Positions 1 through 9,133 of a DNA stretch of 64,000 bases are shown piece by piece. Positions within the stretch are counted from its first letter, which is position 1. Every line of letters starts with the position of its first letter. A program made the position numbers and the translations under genes. A model generated the notes under the pieces. The model saw only the letters and a program-made list of their open reading frames with translations. It was not told where the DNA came from and did not search any database. Source of the stretch: Paenibacillus sp. JNUCC32 (GTDB taxonomy: Bacteria > Bacillota > Bacilli > Paenibacillales > Paenibacillaceae); contig NZ_CP062260.1 of the NCBI RefSeq assembly GCF_014863545.1, positions 1,178,001 through 1,242,000 on the forward strand. The letters run 5' to 3'.

Positions 1-2
1 TT

Positions 3-1121
3 CGGGTGGAAGGCACCATTTTCGAGACGCAGCTGGTCGAAACCGCGCTCCTGAACTTCATGAATTTTCAGACCTTGATCGCGACCAAGGCCTCCCGCAT
101 CCGTCAGGTGGCCGGCGGCGATACCTTGCTGGAGTTTGGCACAAGACGCGCGCAGGAAGCGGATGCGGCCGTGTGGGGAGCCCGTGCAGCGTATCTGGCC
201 GGCTTCCATGCTACCTCGAATATGCTGGCCGGCGAGAAATTCGGCATTCCGACCAAAGGCACGCATGCGCATTCCTGGGTGCAGACCTTCCGGAGCGAGC
301 AGGAGGCATTTGATATTTTTGCCGAGGTCATGCCGGATCAAGTGACGCTGCTGGTGGATACCTTCGATACGTTAAAGAGCGGGATTCCCCATGCCATCGC
401 GACAGCGAAGAAGCTGGAGGCCCAAGGAAAGCGGATGAATGCCATTCGTCTGGACAGCGGGGATTTGGCTTACCTGTCGATTCAGGCAAGGAAGATGCTG
501 GATGAGGCCGGTCTTCATTACGTCGGCATCGTGGCTTCCAACGATCTGGATGAAGGAACGATTCTGGATCTCAAGGCACAGGGGGCTAAAGTGGATACTT
601 GGGGCGTCGGTACCCAGCTGATCACGGCAGCCGACCAGCCTGCGCTCGGAGGCGTTTATAAGCTGGTGGAGCGGGAGGTTGACGGGAAAATGGTACCGAC
701 CATCAAAATCTCGGGCAACCCTGAAAAAGTGTCCACCCCCGGCAAAAAGGACGTGTACCGCATCATATCCAAGGGCAGCGGCAAAGCGATCGCCGATTAC
801 ATCTGCTTCCCGGAAGAGGAAATGCCGCCGGAAAGCGGCAAGCTGAAGCTATTTAATCCGCTGCATCCTTACATGCGCAAAAACGTGAAGAACTTTGAAG
901 CGGTGTCCATGCTGGAACCGATATTCCAGAATGGCGAATTGGTGTATGTACTGCCGGAGCTGGAGGAAATCCGCAGCTATCATGACGCACAGCTGGGACA
1001 GTTCTGGCCCGAGTATTTGCGTAAGCTGAATCCGGAGATATACCGCGTGAACCTGAGCGAAGAGGTCTGGGAAGTGAAACAGCGGATGATGGCCGAGTTC
1101 ATGGAACAGCATGAAGATTAG
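3..1121 (+). CDS. pncB: Nicotinate phosphoribosyltransferase, 3' part
   Basis: This enzyme joins nicotinate to PRPP to give nicotinate mononucleotide, the first step of the Preiss-Handler NAD salvage route in the cytoplasm. The reading frame is open to the left edge of the window, so the N-terminal part (roughly 110 residues by comparison with the usual length near 485) is missing. About 373 residues are visible. Family features are the ETALLNF segment near the start, the phosphate and substrate loop around FGTRRAQ, the GTHAHSWV segment that carries the phosphorylatable histidine, and the LDSGDL barrel strand. It ends with TAG and is followed by a clear terminator, so it is the last gene of its transcription unit. 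Confidence 0.93.
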   Translation, partial: RVEGTIFETQLVETALLNFMNFQTLIATKASRIRQVAGGDTLLEFGTRRAQEADAAVWGARAAYLAGFHATSNMLAGEKFGIPTKGTHAHSWVQTFRSEQEAFDIFAEVMPDQVTLLVDTFDTLKSGIPHAIATAKKLEAQGKRMNAIRLDSGDLAYLSIQARKMLDEAGLHYVGIVASNDLDEGTILDLKAQGAKVDTWGVGTQLITAADQPALGGVYKLVEREVDGKMVPTIKISGNPEKVSTPGKKDVYRIISKGSGKAIADYICFPEEEMPPESGKLKLFNPLHPYMRKNVKNFEAVSMLEPIFQNGELVYVLPELEEIRSYHDAQLGQFWPEYLRKLNPEIYRVNLSEEVWEVKQRMMAEFMEQHED

Positions 1122-1140
1122 AATATAAAATGCACCAATG

Positions 1141-1193
1141 AAAAAGACGCTTCCCCAATCTTGCCGCTTGGCAGGAGAAGGGAGCGTCTTTTG
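1141..1193 (+). terminator. Intrinsic terminator after pncB
   Basis: AAAAGACGCTTCCC pairs with GGGAGCGTCTTTT across a loop of about 24 bases. The A tract and T tract on either side suggest it can act on both strands, serving pncB and the convergent membrane-protein gene. Confidence 0.75.
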
Positions 1194-1202
1194 GTATTTG
1201 GC

Positions 1203-2003
1203 CTATAGGTCAAGTCGATCCACTATGCTTCCGTTGACGTCACGCGCGGTGAGATGAACCTTGTCCTTGTTCTCTAGCATGTCGGGCTGGCGTTCGTAAT
1301 ACCATATGTACAAATCTTCACTGACATCCGGCCTCAGTTGTTGGTAGGGTATGGTATGTGCCGGCTGACCATTTACATGAATCCGAATGGGCTCTGTGCT
1401 TCTATACAGGCCAAAGACGAGTGATGAATCCATGCTTGTCTCCGAGAATACGGACGGAGAAGAGGGATTCTTGGGAGAAGGGTATAATATAGATACGGCG
1501 GACATCTTCCATCCGAACCATCCTTTGGTATAGACGGATAATTGTAGTCCCGCTCTAGATGTCACCACGAAAGAATAAGCCTTCTCAGAGGTTAATTCGG
1601 ATTGTATGATTTCAGCATGATTAATGCTGTAAGGTGCTTCAAAAAAAGCATGTTTCTCCTCGAATACCGCCGCTTCGATCGAGCGGTGTGTGCTTGTGTA
1701 TTCGTAGATCCCTGTCATTAATATGAAGAGGAGGCCGATTAGTACGTACACTTTGAGACCAGGCCAGGTAATTAAAGGGAAAACCCAGAAGACGAGTCTA
1801 AACAGCGTTAGAACGAGACCCAAGCTTAGAAAGAAAACGAGAAACGAGCCGGCAATGCCCCCTGATTGTGTATGTATACCAAGGAATCCAAAAATCTGGT
1901 TGATCGGTTTATGGACGACCGGTAACAGAAATAGTGTCACCAGAGTGAGCCAGAATGAGAAGCGGAAGGATCTACGTCTAGATCCATAATCAAAATGAGT
2001 CAT
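1203..2003 (-). CDS. Hypothetical membrane protein
   Basis: A 266-residue protein that I do not recognise. Four hydrophobic stretches are visible in the first 110 residues (around FWLTLVTLFLLPVV, GSFLVFFLSLGLVLTLF, LVFWVFPLITW and VYVLIGLLFILMTG). A soluble C-terminal domain of about 150 residues follows and probably lies on one side of the membrane. The ATG at 2003 is preferred over an upstream TTG at 2069 because the upstream segment is lysine-rich and lacks a ribosome binding site. A GGAG lies about 14 bases before the chosen ATG, which is rather far, so the start is uncertain. It is convergent with pncB and has no obvious operon partner. No function is proposed. Confidence 0.7.
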   Translation of the reverse strand: MTHFDYGSRRRSFRFSFWLTLVTLFLLPVVHKPINQIFGFLGIHTQSGGIAGSFLVFFLSLGLVLTLFRLVFWVFPLITWPGLKVYVLIGLLFILMTGIYEYTSTHRSIEAAVFEEKHAFFEAPYSINHAEIIQSELTSEKAYSFVVTSRAGLQLSVYTKGWFGWKMSAVSILYPSPKNPSSPSVFSETSMDSSLVFGLYRSTEPIRIHVNGQPAHTIPYQQLRPDVSEDLYIWYYERQPDMLENKDKVHLTARDVNGSIVDRLDL

Positions 2004-2216
2004 AACGTGGATTTCAACTCCAGCTGATAATTTTTTTATAAAAGTATTCTTTTTTCCATAATAACACAATTCTGATTATAAAAGACGATACTGGATCATT
2101 TCTCGGGAAAGCGCATAAGTCGCCATATTCCGAGAGCATGTATAAAGCTTCGACTTGTTCATGGTGCCAATCCAGATTGCTTTACAGCACCTAAACTAAC
2201 CCAAGGAGTGATATGT

Positions 2217-3215
2217 GTGGACAACGAAACCGAATTTCAAGCCTATGTGCTTCGTCGAGATGAGCATGGGGTTCGCGGCAGCGTGGAGAACATGAGTTTG
2301 GATCGGCTGCCCGAAGGCGACGTTATCGTGCGGGTGTTATACAGCGGGGTTAACTATAAAGACGGGCTGGCCAGCATACCGGAAGGAAAAATTGTCCGCC
2401 GGTACCCGTTCATTCCGGGCATTGACCTGGCAGGGACGGTCGTGCATTCCGCTCATGCGGATTACAAGGAGGGCGATGCCGTTCTTTGTACCGGTTATGA
2501 ATTAGGGGTATCTCATGAAGGCGGGTTCAGCCAATATGCGAGGGTAAAGGGAGAATGGCTTGTCCCGCTGCCGCAGGGCTTGTCACCGCGTGATGCGATG
2601 GCCATCGGAACTGCAGGGTTTACGGCTGCATTATCGATAGAAGCCTTGATACGGAATGGACTGCGGCAGGAACAGGGTTCCGTCCTAGTTACGGGAGCAA
2701 CGGGGGGAGTAGGCAGCTTCGCAGTGTCCATCCTAAGCCAGTTAGGCTATCACGTGACGGCATCCACAGGAAAATCCAGTCAGAGGAACTGGCTTTTACA
2801 GCTGGGAGCCCATGAAGTGATATCCAGGGAAGAAGCTGCGGCTGCCTCCAAGGGGGCCATCTCTGCCGAGCGATGGGCAGCCGTGGTAGATCCCGTCGGT
2901 GGTAATCACTTGGGCGCCATCCTGAAAAGCGTACAATACGGCGGAAGCGTCGCCGTTTCCGGCATGACGGGCGGCGGTGCGTTTGAAACGACGGTGTTTC
3001 CGTTCATACTGAGGGGAATCAATCTCCTGGGCATCGACTCGGTGTACTGCCCAATGGCCTACCGCCGATCAGTATGGTCGAAGCTGGCCGATGAATGGAA
3101 GCCGGCATCCGTGCTTCAAGAAGGAATTACCGATTACGGACTAACCGATCTGCCTGTAGTGCTGAACACCATTCTTAAAGGCGGGGCGGTTGGAAGAAGC
3201 GTCATCGCTTTGTAA
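2217..3215 (+). CDS. YhdH/AcuI-family quinone oxidoreductase (acrylyl-CoA reductase-like)
   Basis: A zinc-free medium-chain dehydrogenase/reductase of 332 residues that should use NADPH to reduce an activated double bond; the family members AcuI and YhdH reduce acrylyl-CoA. The N-terminal GroES-like domain carries YSGVNYKDGLA and PFIPGIDLAGTV, both typical of this family. The Rossmann domain has VTGATGGVGSFAVSILSQLG (dinucleotide loop) and the AVVDPVGG strand. The GTG at 2217 is chosen because AAGGAG at 2203-2208 then has an 8-base spacing; an earlier GTG at 2208 overlaps that site. The physiological substrate cannot be read from the sequence. Confidence 0.85.
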   Translation: MDNETEFQAYVLRRDEHGVRGSVENMSLDRLPEGDVIVRVLYSGVNYKDGLASIPEGKIVRRYPFIPGIDLAGTVVHSAHADYKEGDAVLCTGYELGVSHEGGFSQYARVKGEWLVPLPQGLSPRDAMAIGTAGFTAALSIEALIRNGLRQEQGSVLVTGATGGVGSFAVSILSQLGYHVTASTGKSSQRNWLLQLGAHEVISREEAAAASKGAISAERWAAVVDPVGGNHLGAILKSVQYGGSVAVSGMTGGGAFETTVFPFILRGINLLGIDSVYCPMAYRRSVWSKLADEWKPASVLQEGITDYGLTDLPVVLNTILKGGAVGRSVIAL

Positions 3216-3307
3216 TATTACCCTGATTTCGCATACGCATAATGTTCCTCATCCTCAGGCAATCTAAGGGAAGGCAACCTCTGACACCTAAGGAAGGGTG
3301 AGTGAAC

Positions 3308-3835
3308 ATGAATTATCGCAGAATCGTCACCGCTTTATTGCTTTGTTCCATTCTTGCCATATCGGTCGGTTGTTCCAAGCAGGTGGCCAAGGACGAGATG
3401 CGCCTATATAACATGAGGGCTTACGAGGAAGGCTCCAGAGAGGCCCGGATATCTGGCCGGGGCATGAACGGAAAATTCCTTGAGGATCTCCAAGCCTCGT
3501 TCAACCAGGCCAATATGCCGTTGACCAACGAAACCTATGTAGAGGACAACGTCGGCAATATCACGTATCAATACCGGATCAATTATGATGCAAGCCAGTT
3601 TATTACCGTGTATGTCTATCAGGATCAAGCGGCCAGGGAAAAAGGGCTCAAGGAAATCTATGGCGTAACGGAAGGGGATGCCAATGCGGCCGGCGGGCAT
3701 AATCTGATCATAAGTGACAAGGAAACGTCCATCGTATATACGTCGACGGGCGACAAAACGGATAACTATTATGATCAGGTCAAAAAAATAGCGCCCTCCC
3801 TGCTCGCCAAACATCAACGACGCGCCAGCAGTTAG
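3308..3835 (+). CDS. Putative lipoprotein of unknown function
   Basis: A 175-residue secreted lipoprotein. It starts with a basic n-region and a hydrophobic stretch ending in a lipobox (AISVGC), so signal peptidase II should cleave before the cysteine near residue 23. The mature part is hydrophilic and contains short Tyr/Gln-rich strands, with no motif I recognise. The ATG at 3308 has AGGAAGGG at a spacing of about 9 bases; a GTG two codons upstream is too close to that site. A strong terminator follows, so it is likely monocistronic. Confidence 0.75.
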   Translation: MNYRRIVTALLLCSILAISVGCSKQVAKDEMRLYNMRAYEEGSREARISGRGMNGKFLEDLQASFNQANMPLTNETYVEDNVGNITYQYRINYDASQFITVYVYQDQAAREKGLKEIYGVTEGDANAAGGHNLIISDKETSIVYTSTGDKTDNYYDQVKKIAPSLLAKHQRRASS

Positions 3836-3844
3836 GATACAGCT

Positions 3845-3878
3845 AAGGCCGGATGCCCATATGCATCCGGCCTTTTGC
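3845..3878 (+). terminator. Intrinsic terminator
   Basis: AAGGCCGGATGC pairs perfectly with GCATCCGGCCTT around a 6-base loop, followed by TTTT. It ends the lipoprotein gene. Confidence 0.9.
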
Positions 3879-3899
3879 ATGGTGCCAGGCGTGAGTTGG

Positions 3900-4418
3900 T
3901 TATGATCGGTGTTTATCCAGCTCATATTTGACGTGCCGCAGCTCAGGCAGGAGGATACGGTTCATCGCAAGTTTTACGGCGCCGCTGGAACCCGGCATCG
4001 AGAAGACGGCCGTGTGGCTTATCGTGCCGCCGATCGCGCGGCTTAAAATAGCCGCAGACCCGATATCTTCGGTGAAGCTAAGGAAGCGGAAGATCTCTCC
4101 GAATCCCGGGAGTTCTTTATCCAGCAGCGAAGAGACCGCTTCATAGGTGGTATCCCGGCTCGAGATGCCTGTTCCGCCGGTTAATAACACGATATCGATC
4201 TCCGGAGCGCTGACCGCGGAATAAATCGTTTCACGGATCGTTTCGTAGTCGTCTGGAACAATGCTGTATGACACGACCGCATGTCCGGCTTCTTCAAGCA
4301 AGCCGATCATCAGTTTGCCGCTCTTGTCCGTGTCCTTCGTTCGCGTGTCCGAAACCGTAATCACCATACAGTTCACGGAAGCGGGGGATTGCTGTTTATG
4401 TTCTTGCGTCGAATTCAT
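3900..4418 (-). CDS. moaB: Molybdenum cofactor biosynthesis protein MoaB
   Basis: A 172-residue protein of the MoaB/MogA fold, which acts on molybdopterin in cofactor assembly (adenylylation in the MogA branch). The GGTG loop (LLTGGTGISSRDTTYEAV) and the SMPGSSGAVKLAMN segment, which form the molybdopterin site, are both present. The N-terminal strand VITVSDTR is also typical. The ATG at 4418 has AGGAG about 12 bases upstream. It is divergent from the CobW-type GTPase gene. No other Moco gene is in the window, so it appears to stand alone. Confidence 0.9.
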   Translation of the reverse strand: MNSTQEHKQQSPASVNCMVITVSDTRTKDTDKSGKLMIGLLEEAGHAVVSYSIVPDDYETIRETIYSAVSAPEIDIVLLTGGTGISSRDTTYEAVSSLLDKELPGFGEIFRFLSFTEDIGSAAILSRAIGGTISHTAVFSMPGSSGAVKLAMNRILLPELRHVKYELDKHRS

Positions 4419-4526
4419 GCGTTATGACAACTCCTGTTCAGTTAATGGCGGGACGCTTGCGGTTGACGGATGAAATGTAGTACACTCGCTAGCATAATAA
4501 ACAATGTGCGCAAAGGAGTATGGAAC

Positions 4527-5555
4527 GTGGAGCACGTAACACCCATTTATATTTTATCAGGTTTTCTCGGCAGTGGAAAAACGACATTGCTTAGCCGCCT
4601 CATTGCCTCCTTCAAGCAGCAGGGATTGCGGCCGGCCATTGTCATGAACGAGATCGGCGAGGTTAACATTGAAGGGCTGGCAGCCGATGAAGCGGTGCCG
4701 ACTGCAGAGATGCTGAGCGGCTGCATCTGTTGCACCATTCGTTCCGATTTATCATCCGAAATCGCGATGCTGATCCAGCGGGAGCGGCCGGATGTCATCG
4801 TTATCGAAGCGACGGGGATCGCCAATCCGATGGAGATTCTGGACGCAACCGCGGAAGCTTCATTATATATGAGAATTGACGTGAAAAAACTGATCACCGT
4901 CGTGGATGCCGCGCATCTGCTGCATTTGAACATAGAGCAGAAGGGAAAGACCTACCGGTTGATGCAGGAGCAGATTCGCGCAGCCTCCGCGCTTGTCCTT
5001 AATAAAATGGACCTGGTCGAGGACCGGGACAGAGAGACGATTCGAGAGCTGGTGAAGCGGTGGAATCCGCATGCCCCGATTGTTCCTTCGGTGCGCTGCG
5101 ACTTGAATGTTGAAGATTTGCTGCAAAGCGATCCCGGGGAACGGAACGAGCATTCGATTGTACATCATCGCGAGGCCGGGGATGCCCATGAGCACACAGA
5201 CAAGAACGAGCAAGCCAACAGCCATAAGCATGACCACAACCATACACATGAACATGGCTCCCATGATCATGTCATGTCGTACACATACTACTTCAGCCAT
5301 CCGGTAAACAGCGTGGAGTTCGAACGATTGATAGCCGGGCTGCCAAGAGATGTATACCGGGCGAAGGGCATTCTCACTTTCAGCGATACGAACAGCCGTT
5401 TTTTGTTCCAGTACGCGTTTCGCGAATCCGATTTCATGAAAATAACGCCCCAGGGCCAAGTGCCGGATGTGGTGGTGTTTATCGGGGAGCATTTTCAGAA
5501 ATCGCTGCTAAGGGAGCAGCTTGAACAGCTGGAGGGGAAGACAAGCCGGGCATAA
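4527..5555 (+). CDS. CobW/ZNG1-family metal chaperone GTPase
   Basis: A 342-residue G3E-family GTPase that probably hands zinc or a related metal to client enzymes. Visible features are the P-loop GFLGSGKTTLL, the metal-binding CxCC motif in LSGCICCTIR, the IEATGIANP switch region and the NKMD base-recognition motif. A long His-rich linker (residues about 215-255, with repeated HxH units) joins the GTPase domain to the CobW C-terminal domain and suggests metal buffering. The GTG at 4527 is chosen because AAGGAG at 4513-4517 gives a 9-base spacing; no good site precedes the ATG at 4470. Its neighbour encodes a Cys-rich copper-binding-type protein. Close relatives include B. subtilis YciC/ZagA; zinc control by Zur is plausible, but I did not find a clear Zur box. 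Confidence 0.85.
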   Translation: MEHVTPIYILSGFLGSGKTTLLSRLIASFKQQGLRPAIVMNEIGEVNIEGLAADEAVPTAEMLSGCICCTIRSDLSSEIAMLIQRERPDVIVIEATGIANPMEILDATAEASLYMRIDVKKLITVVDAAHLLHLNIEQKGKTYRLMQEQIRAASALVLNKMDLVEDRDRETIRELVKRWNPHAPIVPSVRCDLNVEDLLQSDPGERNEHSIVHHREAGDAHEHTDKNEQANSHKHDHNHTHEHGSHDHVMSYTYYFSHPVNSVEFERLIAGLPRDVYRAKGILTFSDTNSRFLFQYAFRESDFMKITPQGQVPDVVVFIGEHFQKSLLREQLEQLEGKTSRA

Positions 5556-5684
5556 GTCAGCCATTTTTTGCCTGACCATTCTGGGCAATTGTACCTTGGG
5601 ACTTTCTGGCCGGGTTTGATTCAGAGGGCAGTCGAACGTTTAATACAAAGGCATAGCGTAATAACTACAAGGAGGATCTATCCA

Positions 5685-6023
5685 ATGTTAAATGAACTCA
5701 AATATAAAGAATGCATCGAAGCATGTCTCCAATGTATGAACGCTTGCAATGTATGCTATGTATCCTGCCTGAAAGAATACGAGCTGGCCATGCTTCGCGA
5801 TTGTATTACACTCGATAGAGAGTGTGCGGATATTTGCGCGTTTGCGGCTCAAGCCATGTCCCGCAAAAGCCCTTACGTTAAGGAGATTTGCGAGCTGTGC
5901 ATCAAGGCATGCCTGGCTTGCGCGGAAGAGTGCGAGAAGCATGATCATGAGCATTGCAAACAATGTGCGGAAGCATGCCGGAAATGTGCCGAGGCATGCC
6001 GCGAAATGCTGAGCCACGTTTAA
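5685..6023 (+). CDS. Cys-rich four-helix bundle copper-binding protein (DUF326, YhjQ-like)
   Basis: A 112-residue protein with about 18 cysteines in repeated CxxC and CxxxC patterns (for example CLQCMNACNVC, CIKACLACAEEC and CKQCAEACRKCAEAC). This is the signature of the DUF326 family related to copper storage proteins, in which cysteines line a four-helix bundle and bind Cu(I). No signal peptide is present, so it is cytosolic. AAGGAGG at 5669-5675 fixes the ATG at 5685 and rules out the longer in-frame reading from 5568. It follows the metal-chaperone GTPase on the same strand with a gap of 129 bases. Confidence 0.88.
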   Translation: MLNELKYKECIEACLQCMNACNVCYVSCLKEYELAMLRDCITLDRECADICAFAAQAMSRKSPYVKEICELCIKACLACAEECEKHDHEHCKQCAEACRKCAEACREMLSHV

Positions 6024-6052
6024 TCTAACAAGTTTCTAATGCGTGATATAAT

Positions 6053-6086
6053 TAGGCCTGATTTCCGATTAGGAGGTCAGGCTTTT
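6053..6086 (+). terminator. Probable weak terminator
   Basis: GCCTGA pairs with TCAGGC over a 15-base loop and is followed by TTTTC. It lies just past the DUF326 gene. Confidence 0.45.
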
Positions 6087-6108
6087 CATTTGCGGTTCGA
6101 GTAATGGA

Positions 6109-6138
6109 TTTTACTAACTCCGAATTTTCCCCTATGAT
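6109..6138 (+). promoter_or_regulatory. Possible sigma-A promoter of the ROK regulator unit
   Basis: TTTTAC at 6109 and TATGAT at 6133 are separated by 18 bases. The -35 match is poor. The site lies 50 bases before the ROK gene. Confidence 0.35.
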
Positions 6139-6188
6139 AGATGTGTGAGAGGGAAGAACAATATGGGTAAAAAGAATGAGGTTGTAAG

Positions 6189-7430
6189 ATGAACAGTTCC
6201 GTTGGCAAGAACAATCGGCATGTCAAAAACCTGAATCGTATCGGCATAATCGCGCTGCTCCGCGACTACGGCAGTTTAACGAAAGCGGAAATCGCGGCCA
6301 AGATGAATTTGACGTTTACCGCCGTGAACAATTTGGTGGATGAGCTGATGAAGGATCGATTGATTGCTGAAGCCGGGTTTTACGACGAGTCCAGCCGGGG
6401 CAGGAAGCCCAAACTCATCTCCTTGAATCCCGGTGATATTTACACGGTTGGCGTTCATATCAGCGCCTCCTCTGTAAGAGCGGCTGTCATTAATTTGCAG
6501 GGGAAAGCGATGATGGAGAAACGTTCCTCCTTTGAAAATAACGCCAATCGCGGCAGCGTGGTGAATGTCATAATCTCCACGATCCAAGACGTATTGGACG
6601 AGTCGGGCCTGAAGTCCCAAATCATCGGTATAGGGGTAGGAGCACCGGGACCGCTTGATCCGGTCCAAGGCAAGATTCTGTCTCCGCCGAACCTTCCCGG
6701 ACTGCATCAGGTACGATTAAAGGGACTGATCGAGGAGAATACGGAGCTTCCGACGCAAATCGAGAAGGACGCTAACGTGATGGCACTCGGTGAGTTATGG
6801 TATGGAAACGGCAGGCATTTCAACCATTTGGTATATGTGGATGCGGATATCGGGATCGGAAGCGGATTGATCTTCAACCAGAAAATATATCAGGGTTACC
6901 CTTATGGAGCCGGTGAGATCGGGCACTGCACGATCGATATTGACGGTCCGCGCTGCAATTGCGGCAATACCGGCTGCCTGGAAGCGATCGCATCCGGTAT
7001 GGCCATCGTCCGCAGGGTCGGAGAAGAGCTGCGGCGCGGAGCTGTCAGTTCTCTTCAATCCTCGTTTGATGGCAATGATCACGGATTGGACATCACCGAT
7101 GTGATCACGGCCGGTCTGGACGGAGATCCATTGGCTGCCAATATGCTGAACGAATCGGCTCGTTATGTCGGTATATCCCTGGCTAATGTCATTAACCTGC
7201 TAACCCCGGAAACGATGATCATCGGTGGAGTCCTTGCGAACCGGTACCCGGATTACTTCACATATGTAAGAGAAACATCATATAACAGAAGCTTGTCCAG
7301 CTTTCACGATAAAATCGTGCTTCAGCCATCCGAGTTGGGAGAGTATGCGGGCGTCATAGGCGCCGGCACGATCGTGTTCGAAAAATACCTGAACGAAATA
7401 CAAACACCAGAATACGTGAACAGGAGTTGA
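6189..7430 (+). CDS. ROK-family transcriptional regulator (NagC/XylR type)
   Basis: A 413-residue repressor-type protein. Residues about 15-70 form a winged helix-turn-helix (LTKAEIAAKMNLTFTAVNN). The rest is a ROK sugar-kinase-like domain with the family zinc site CNCGNTGCLE and the DxGxG-type phosphate loop (DADIGIGSGL). Such proteins usually respond to a sugar or sugar phosphate. The ligand cannot be read here, because the genes downstream encode an ABC transporter that does not look like a sugar importer. The next gene begins 5 bases after its stop, so the three genes 6189-9054 form one operon. Confidence 0.85.
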   Translation: MNSSVGKNNRHVKNLNRIGIIALLRDYGSLTKAEIAAKMNLTFTAVNNLVDELMKDRLIAEAGFYDESSRGRKPKLISLNPGDIYTVGVHISASSVRAAVINLQGKAMMEKRSSFENNANRGSVVNVIISTIQDVLDESGLKSQIIGIGVGAPGPLDPVQGKILSPPNLPGLHQVRLKGLIEENTELPTQIEKDANVMALGELWYGNGRHFNHLVYVDADIGIGSGLIFNQKIYQGYPYGAGEIGHCTIDIDGPRCNCGNTGCLEAIASGMAIVRRVGEELRRGAVSSLQSSFDGNDHGLDITDVITAGLDGDPLAANMLNESARYVGISLANVINLLTPETMIIGGVLANRYPDYFTYVRETSYNRSLSSFHDKIVLQPSELGEYAGVIGAGTIVFEKYLNEIQTPEYVNRS

Positions 7431-7435
7431 AGTGT

Positions 7436-8326
7436 TTGCAGGAGCTGCTGGAATTGAACGGAGTACATAAGCGTTTCGGCAAGTATGCCGTCCTGCATAA
7501 CATCACCTGGAGCATCTCCCGCGCTGAGTGCGTTGCGATAACGGGAAGCAATGGCGCAGGCAAGAGCACCATGCTGCATGTGATAGCGGGGCTTGCTAAC
7601 CCGTCTGAAGGGTCCAGGATCGAATATGGGACATCGCTGCGCGTCGGCTATGTACCGGAACGTTTTCCTGCGCTGCGGTTTCGCCCTTCCGAATATTTGC
7701 GCCATATGGCCGGCATTCAGGGCATGGACAAACAAGAAGCCGCGAAGCGGATCGATGCCATGCTGAATGTGTTTCAATTGCAGGACATGAAGATGACGCT
7801 ATGCTCCAAGGGGATGCTGCAAAAGGTCAATATCATGCAGGCCTTGCTTAGCCAGCCCGATCTGCTGCTTCTGGATGAGCCGCTTTCGGGATTGGACGAG
7901 TCCTCCCAGATGGAGATGATCGGCATTCTGACCGAGATCAAAAGACAAGGAACGGCTATCGTGATGTCCGTTCACGAGCCGCTGCTTATTGCATCGCTGG
8001 CTGACCGGGAGACGCGGCTGCGGCAGGGGCGGATCGAGCGGGACGGATTGCTTGAAAGGAGTCCGCATTTAGAGCGGATGAAGCTGGAATTCACGCACGT
8101 TTCGCCAGACAACATGCTGGAGCTTGAACGCCGCCCCGGGTTTCTCTACTGGATATCCAGAGGCAACCCGGCATCGATGATGGTTACGCGGCAGGCAACG
8201 GACGACATGCTGCTGGAAATTTTGCAGTCTGGCGGTTCGCTGATACGGCTTGAGCCTTGGCGCGGGGAGATGAAAGAGCCCGAGCGCCCGGGTTCGGGCC
8301 AGCCTATGGAGGGGGAGGGAACATGA
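7436..8326 (+). CDS. ABC transporter ATP-binding protein
   Basis: A single-domain ABC ATPase of 296 residues that partners the membrane protein encoded next. It has Walker A GSNGAGKST, an unusual signature loop SKGMLQ in place of LSGGQ, Walker B LLLLDEPLSGLD and the H-loop SVHEP. The variant signature is common in ATPases paired with ABC-2-type permeases. The C-terminal 90 residues extend past the ATPase core. The TTG at 7436 is preferred because AGGAG at 7422-7426 gives a 9-base spacing. It ends in an ATGA overlap with the permease, which points to coupled translation. Confidence 0.85.
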   Translation: MQELLELNGVHKRFGKYAVLHNITWSISRAECVAITGSNGAGKSTMLHVIAGLANPSEGSRIEYGTSLRVGYVPERFPALRFRPSEYLRHMAGIQGMDKQEAAKRIDAMLNVFQLQDMKMTLCSKGMLQKVNIMQALLSQPDLLLLDEPLSGLDESSQMEMIGILTEIKRQGTAIVMSVHEPLLIASLADRETRLRQGRIERDGLLERSPHLERMKLEFTHVSPDNMLELERRPGFLYWISRGNPASMMVTRQATDDMLLEILQSGGSLIRLEPWRGEMKEPERPGSGQPMEGEGT

Positions 8327-9054
8327 TGGGATCCCTGATTCGTTACTTGCTTGCCAGTTACACAAGATCTTATCGATACTTCGCTCCGATTGCATTCATG
8401 CTGATCTCGGTGGTGTTCCTCTACTCCTACCGGCCTAACCCGATCATGGACAGTTATGCCGTGACGGCAGTCTTTCTGTTTGTCGGCTCAGCTTGGCTGG
8501 GGTTGAATTTCCACAATCACGATCTAGGGCGTCAAACGATGCTCCTGATTGTTCATAGCGGCAAGGCCCTACGGTTTTATGCCGCCCAATATATCACGGT
8601 AAGTCTTCTGTCCATCCTATTCAGTGCATTCGCTGTCCTTTATCCTGTCATGTTCGGGATGTTCGATAAGCCGATTACATTCTCCGAGCTTGCACTTGGT
8701 TATGCGGGACATGTCGCAATGTCCTTGCTGGGCATTTCGCTGTCCGTTTTCTTTCAGTTCGGCTTCATGGAGAACCAGGGAAGAGCGGCAGGGTTACTAT
8801 TCATCGTGATCATTGTTTCCTTGGCCGGTCAATCCATTGTCCAGTTCGATCATGCTTATTGGGGAATCATCCCTTACTTGCTGCCGCCTGTCTCCGTCAT
8901 GATGGACCTGTTCATGCATGCCGACGAGCGGTCACCGGCCGTCAAACTCCTGACGATCGCCTATTCCTTCATCTACGGATTTATATTACTGGCTGTTTAT
9001 CTATGGACGGCTTCCCGCAAGGATGCGGCGTCCATGATCCGAAAAGTAGGTTGA
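8323..9054 (+). CDS. ABC transporter permease (ABC-2-like)
   Basis: A 244-residue integral membrane protein with about six hydrophobic helices, such as YFAPIAFMLISVVFLYSY, ITVSLLSILFSAFAVLYPVM and GLLFIVIIVSLAGQSIV. It has no ATPase motif and no soluble domain. GGAGGG 5-10 bases before ATG 8323 and the ATGA overlap with the ATPase stop set the start. It probably works with the upstream ATPase as an exporter or membrane-stress transporter. The substrate is unknown. Confidence 0.8.
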   Translation: MMGSLIRYLLASYTRSYRYFAPIAFMLISVVFLYSYRPNPIMDSYAVTAVFLFVGSAWLGLNFHNHDLGRQTMLLIVHSGKALRFYAAQYITVSLLSILFSAFAVLYPVMFGMFDKPITFSELALGYAGHVAMSLLGISLSVFFQFGFMENQGRAAGLLFIVIIVSLAGQSIVQFDHAYWGIIPYLLPPVSVMMDLFMHADERSPAVKLLTIAYSFIYGFILLAVYLWTASRKDAASMIRKVG

Positions 9055-9133
9055 AGTAGGAGGAGTCTTCCTTTACCATAGGAATATACACAAATAGAAA
9101 CGGTAAAGACAGCCAATACTAGAGGAGGATACC

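Noticed and set aside
4463..4498. TTGACG with CATAAT before the CobW-type gene
   Set aside because: The spacing (24 bases) is not functional for sigma-A, and no Zur-like palindrome was seen.
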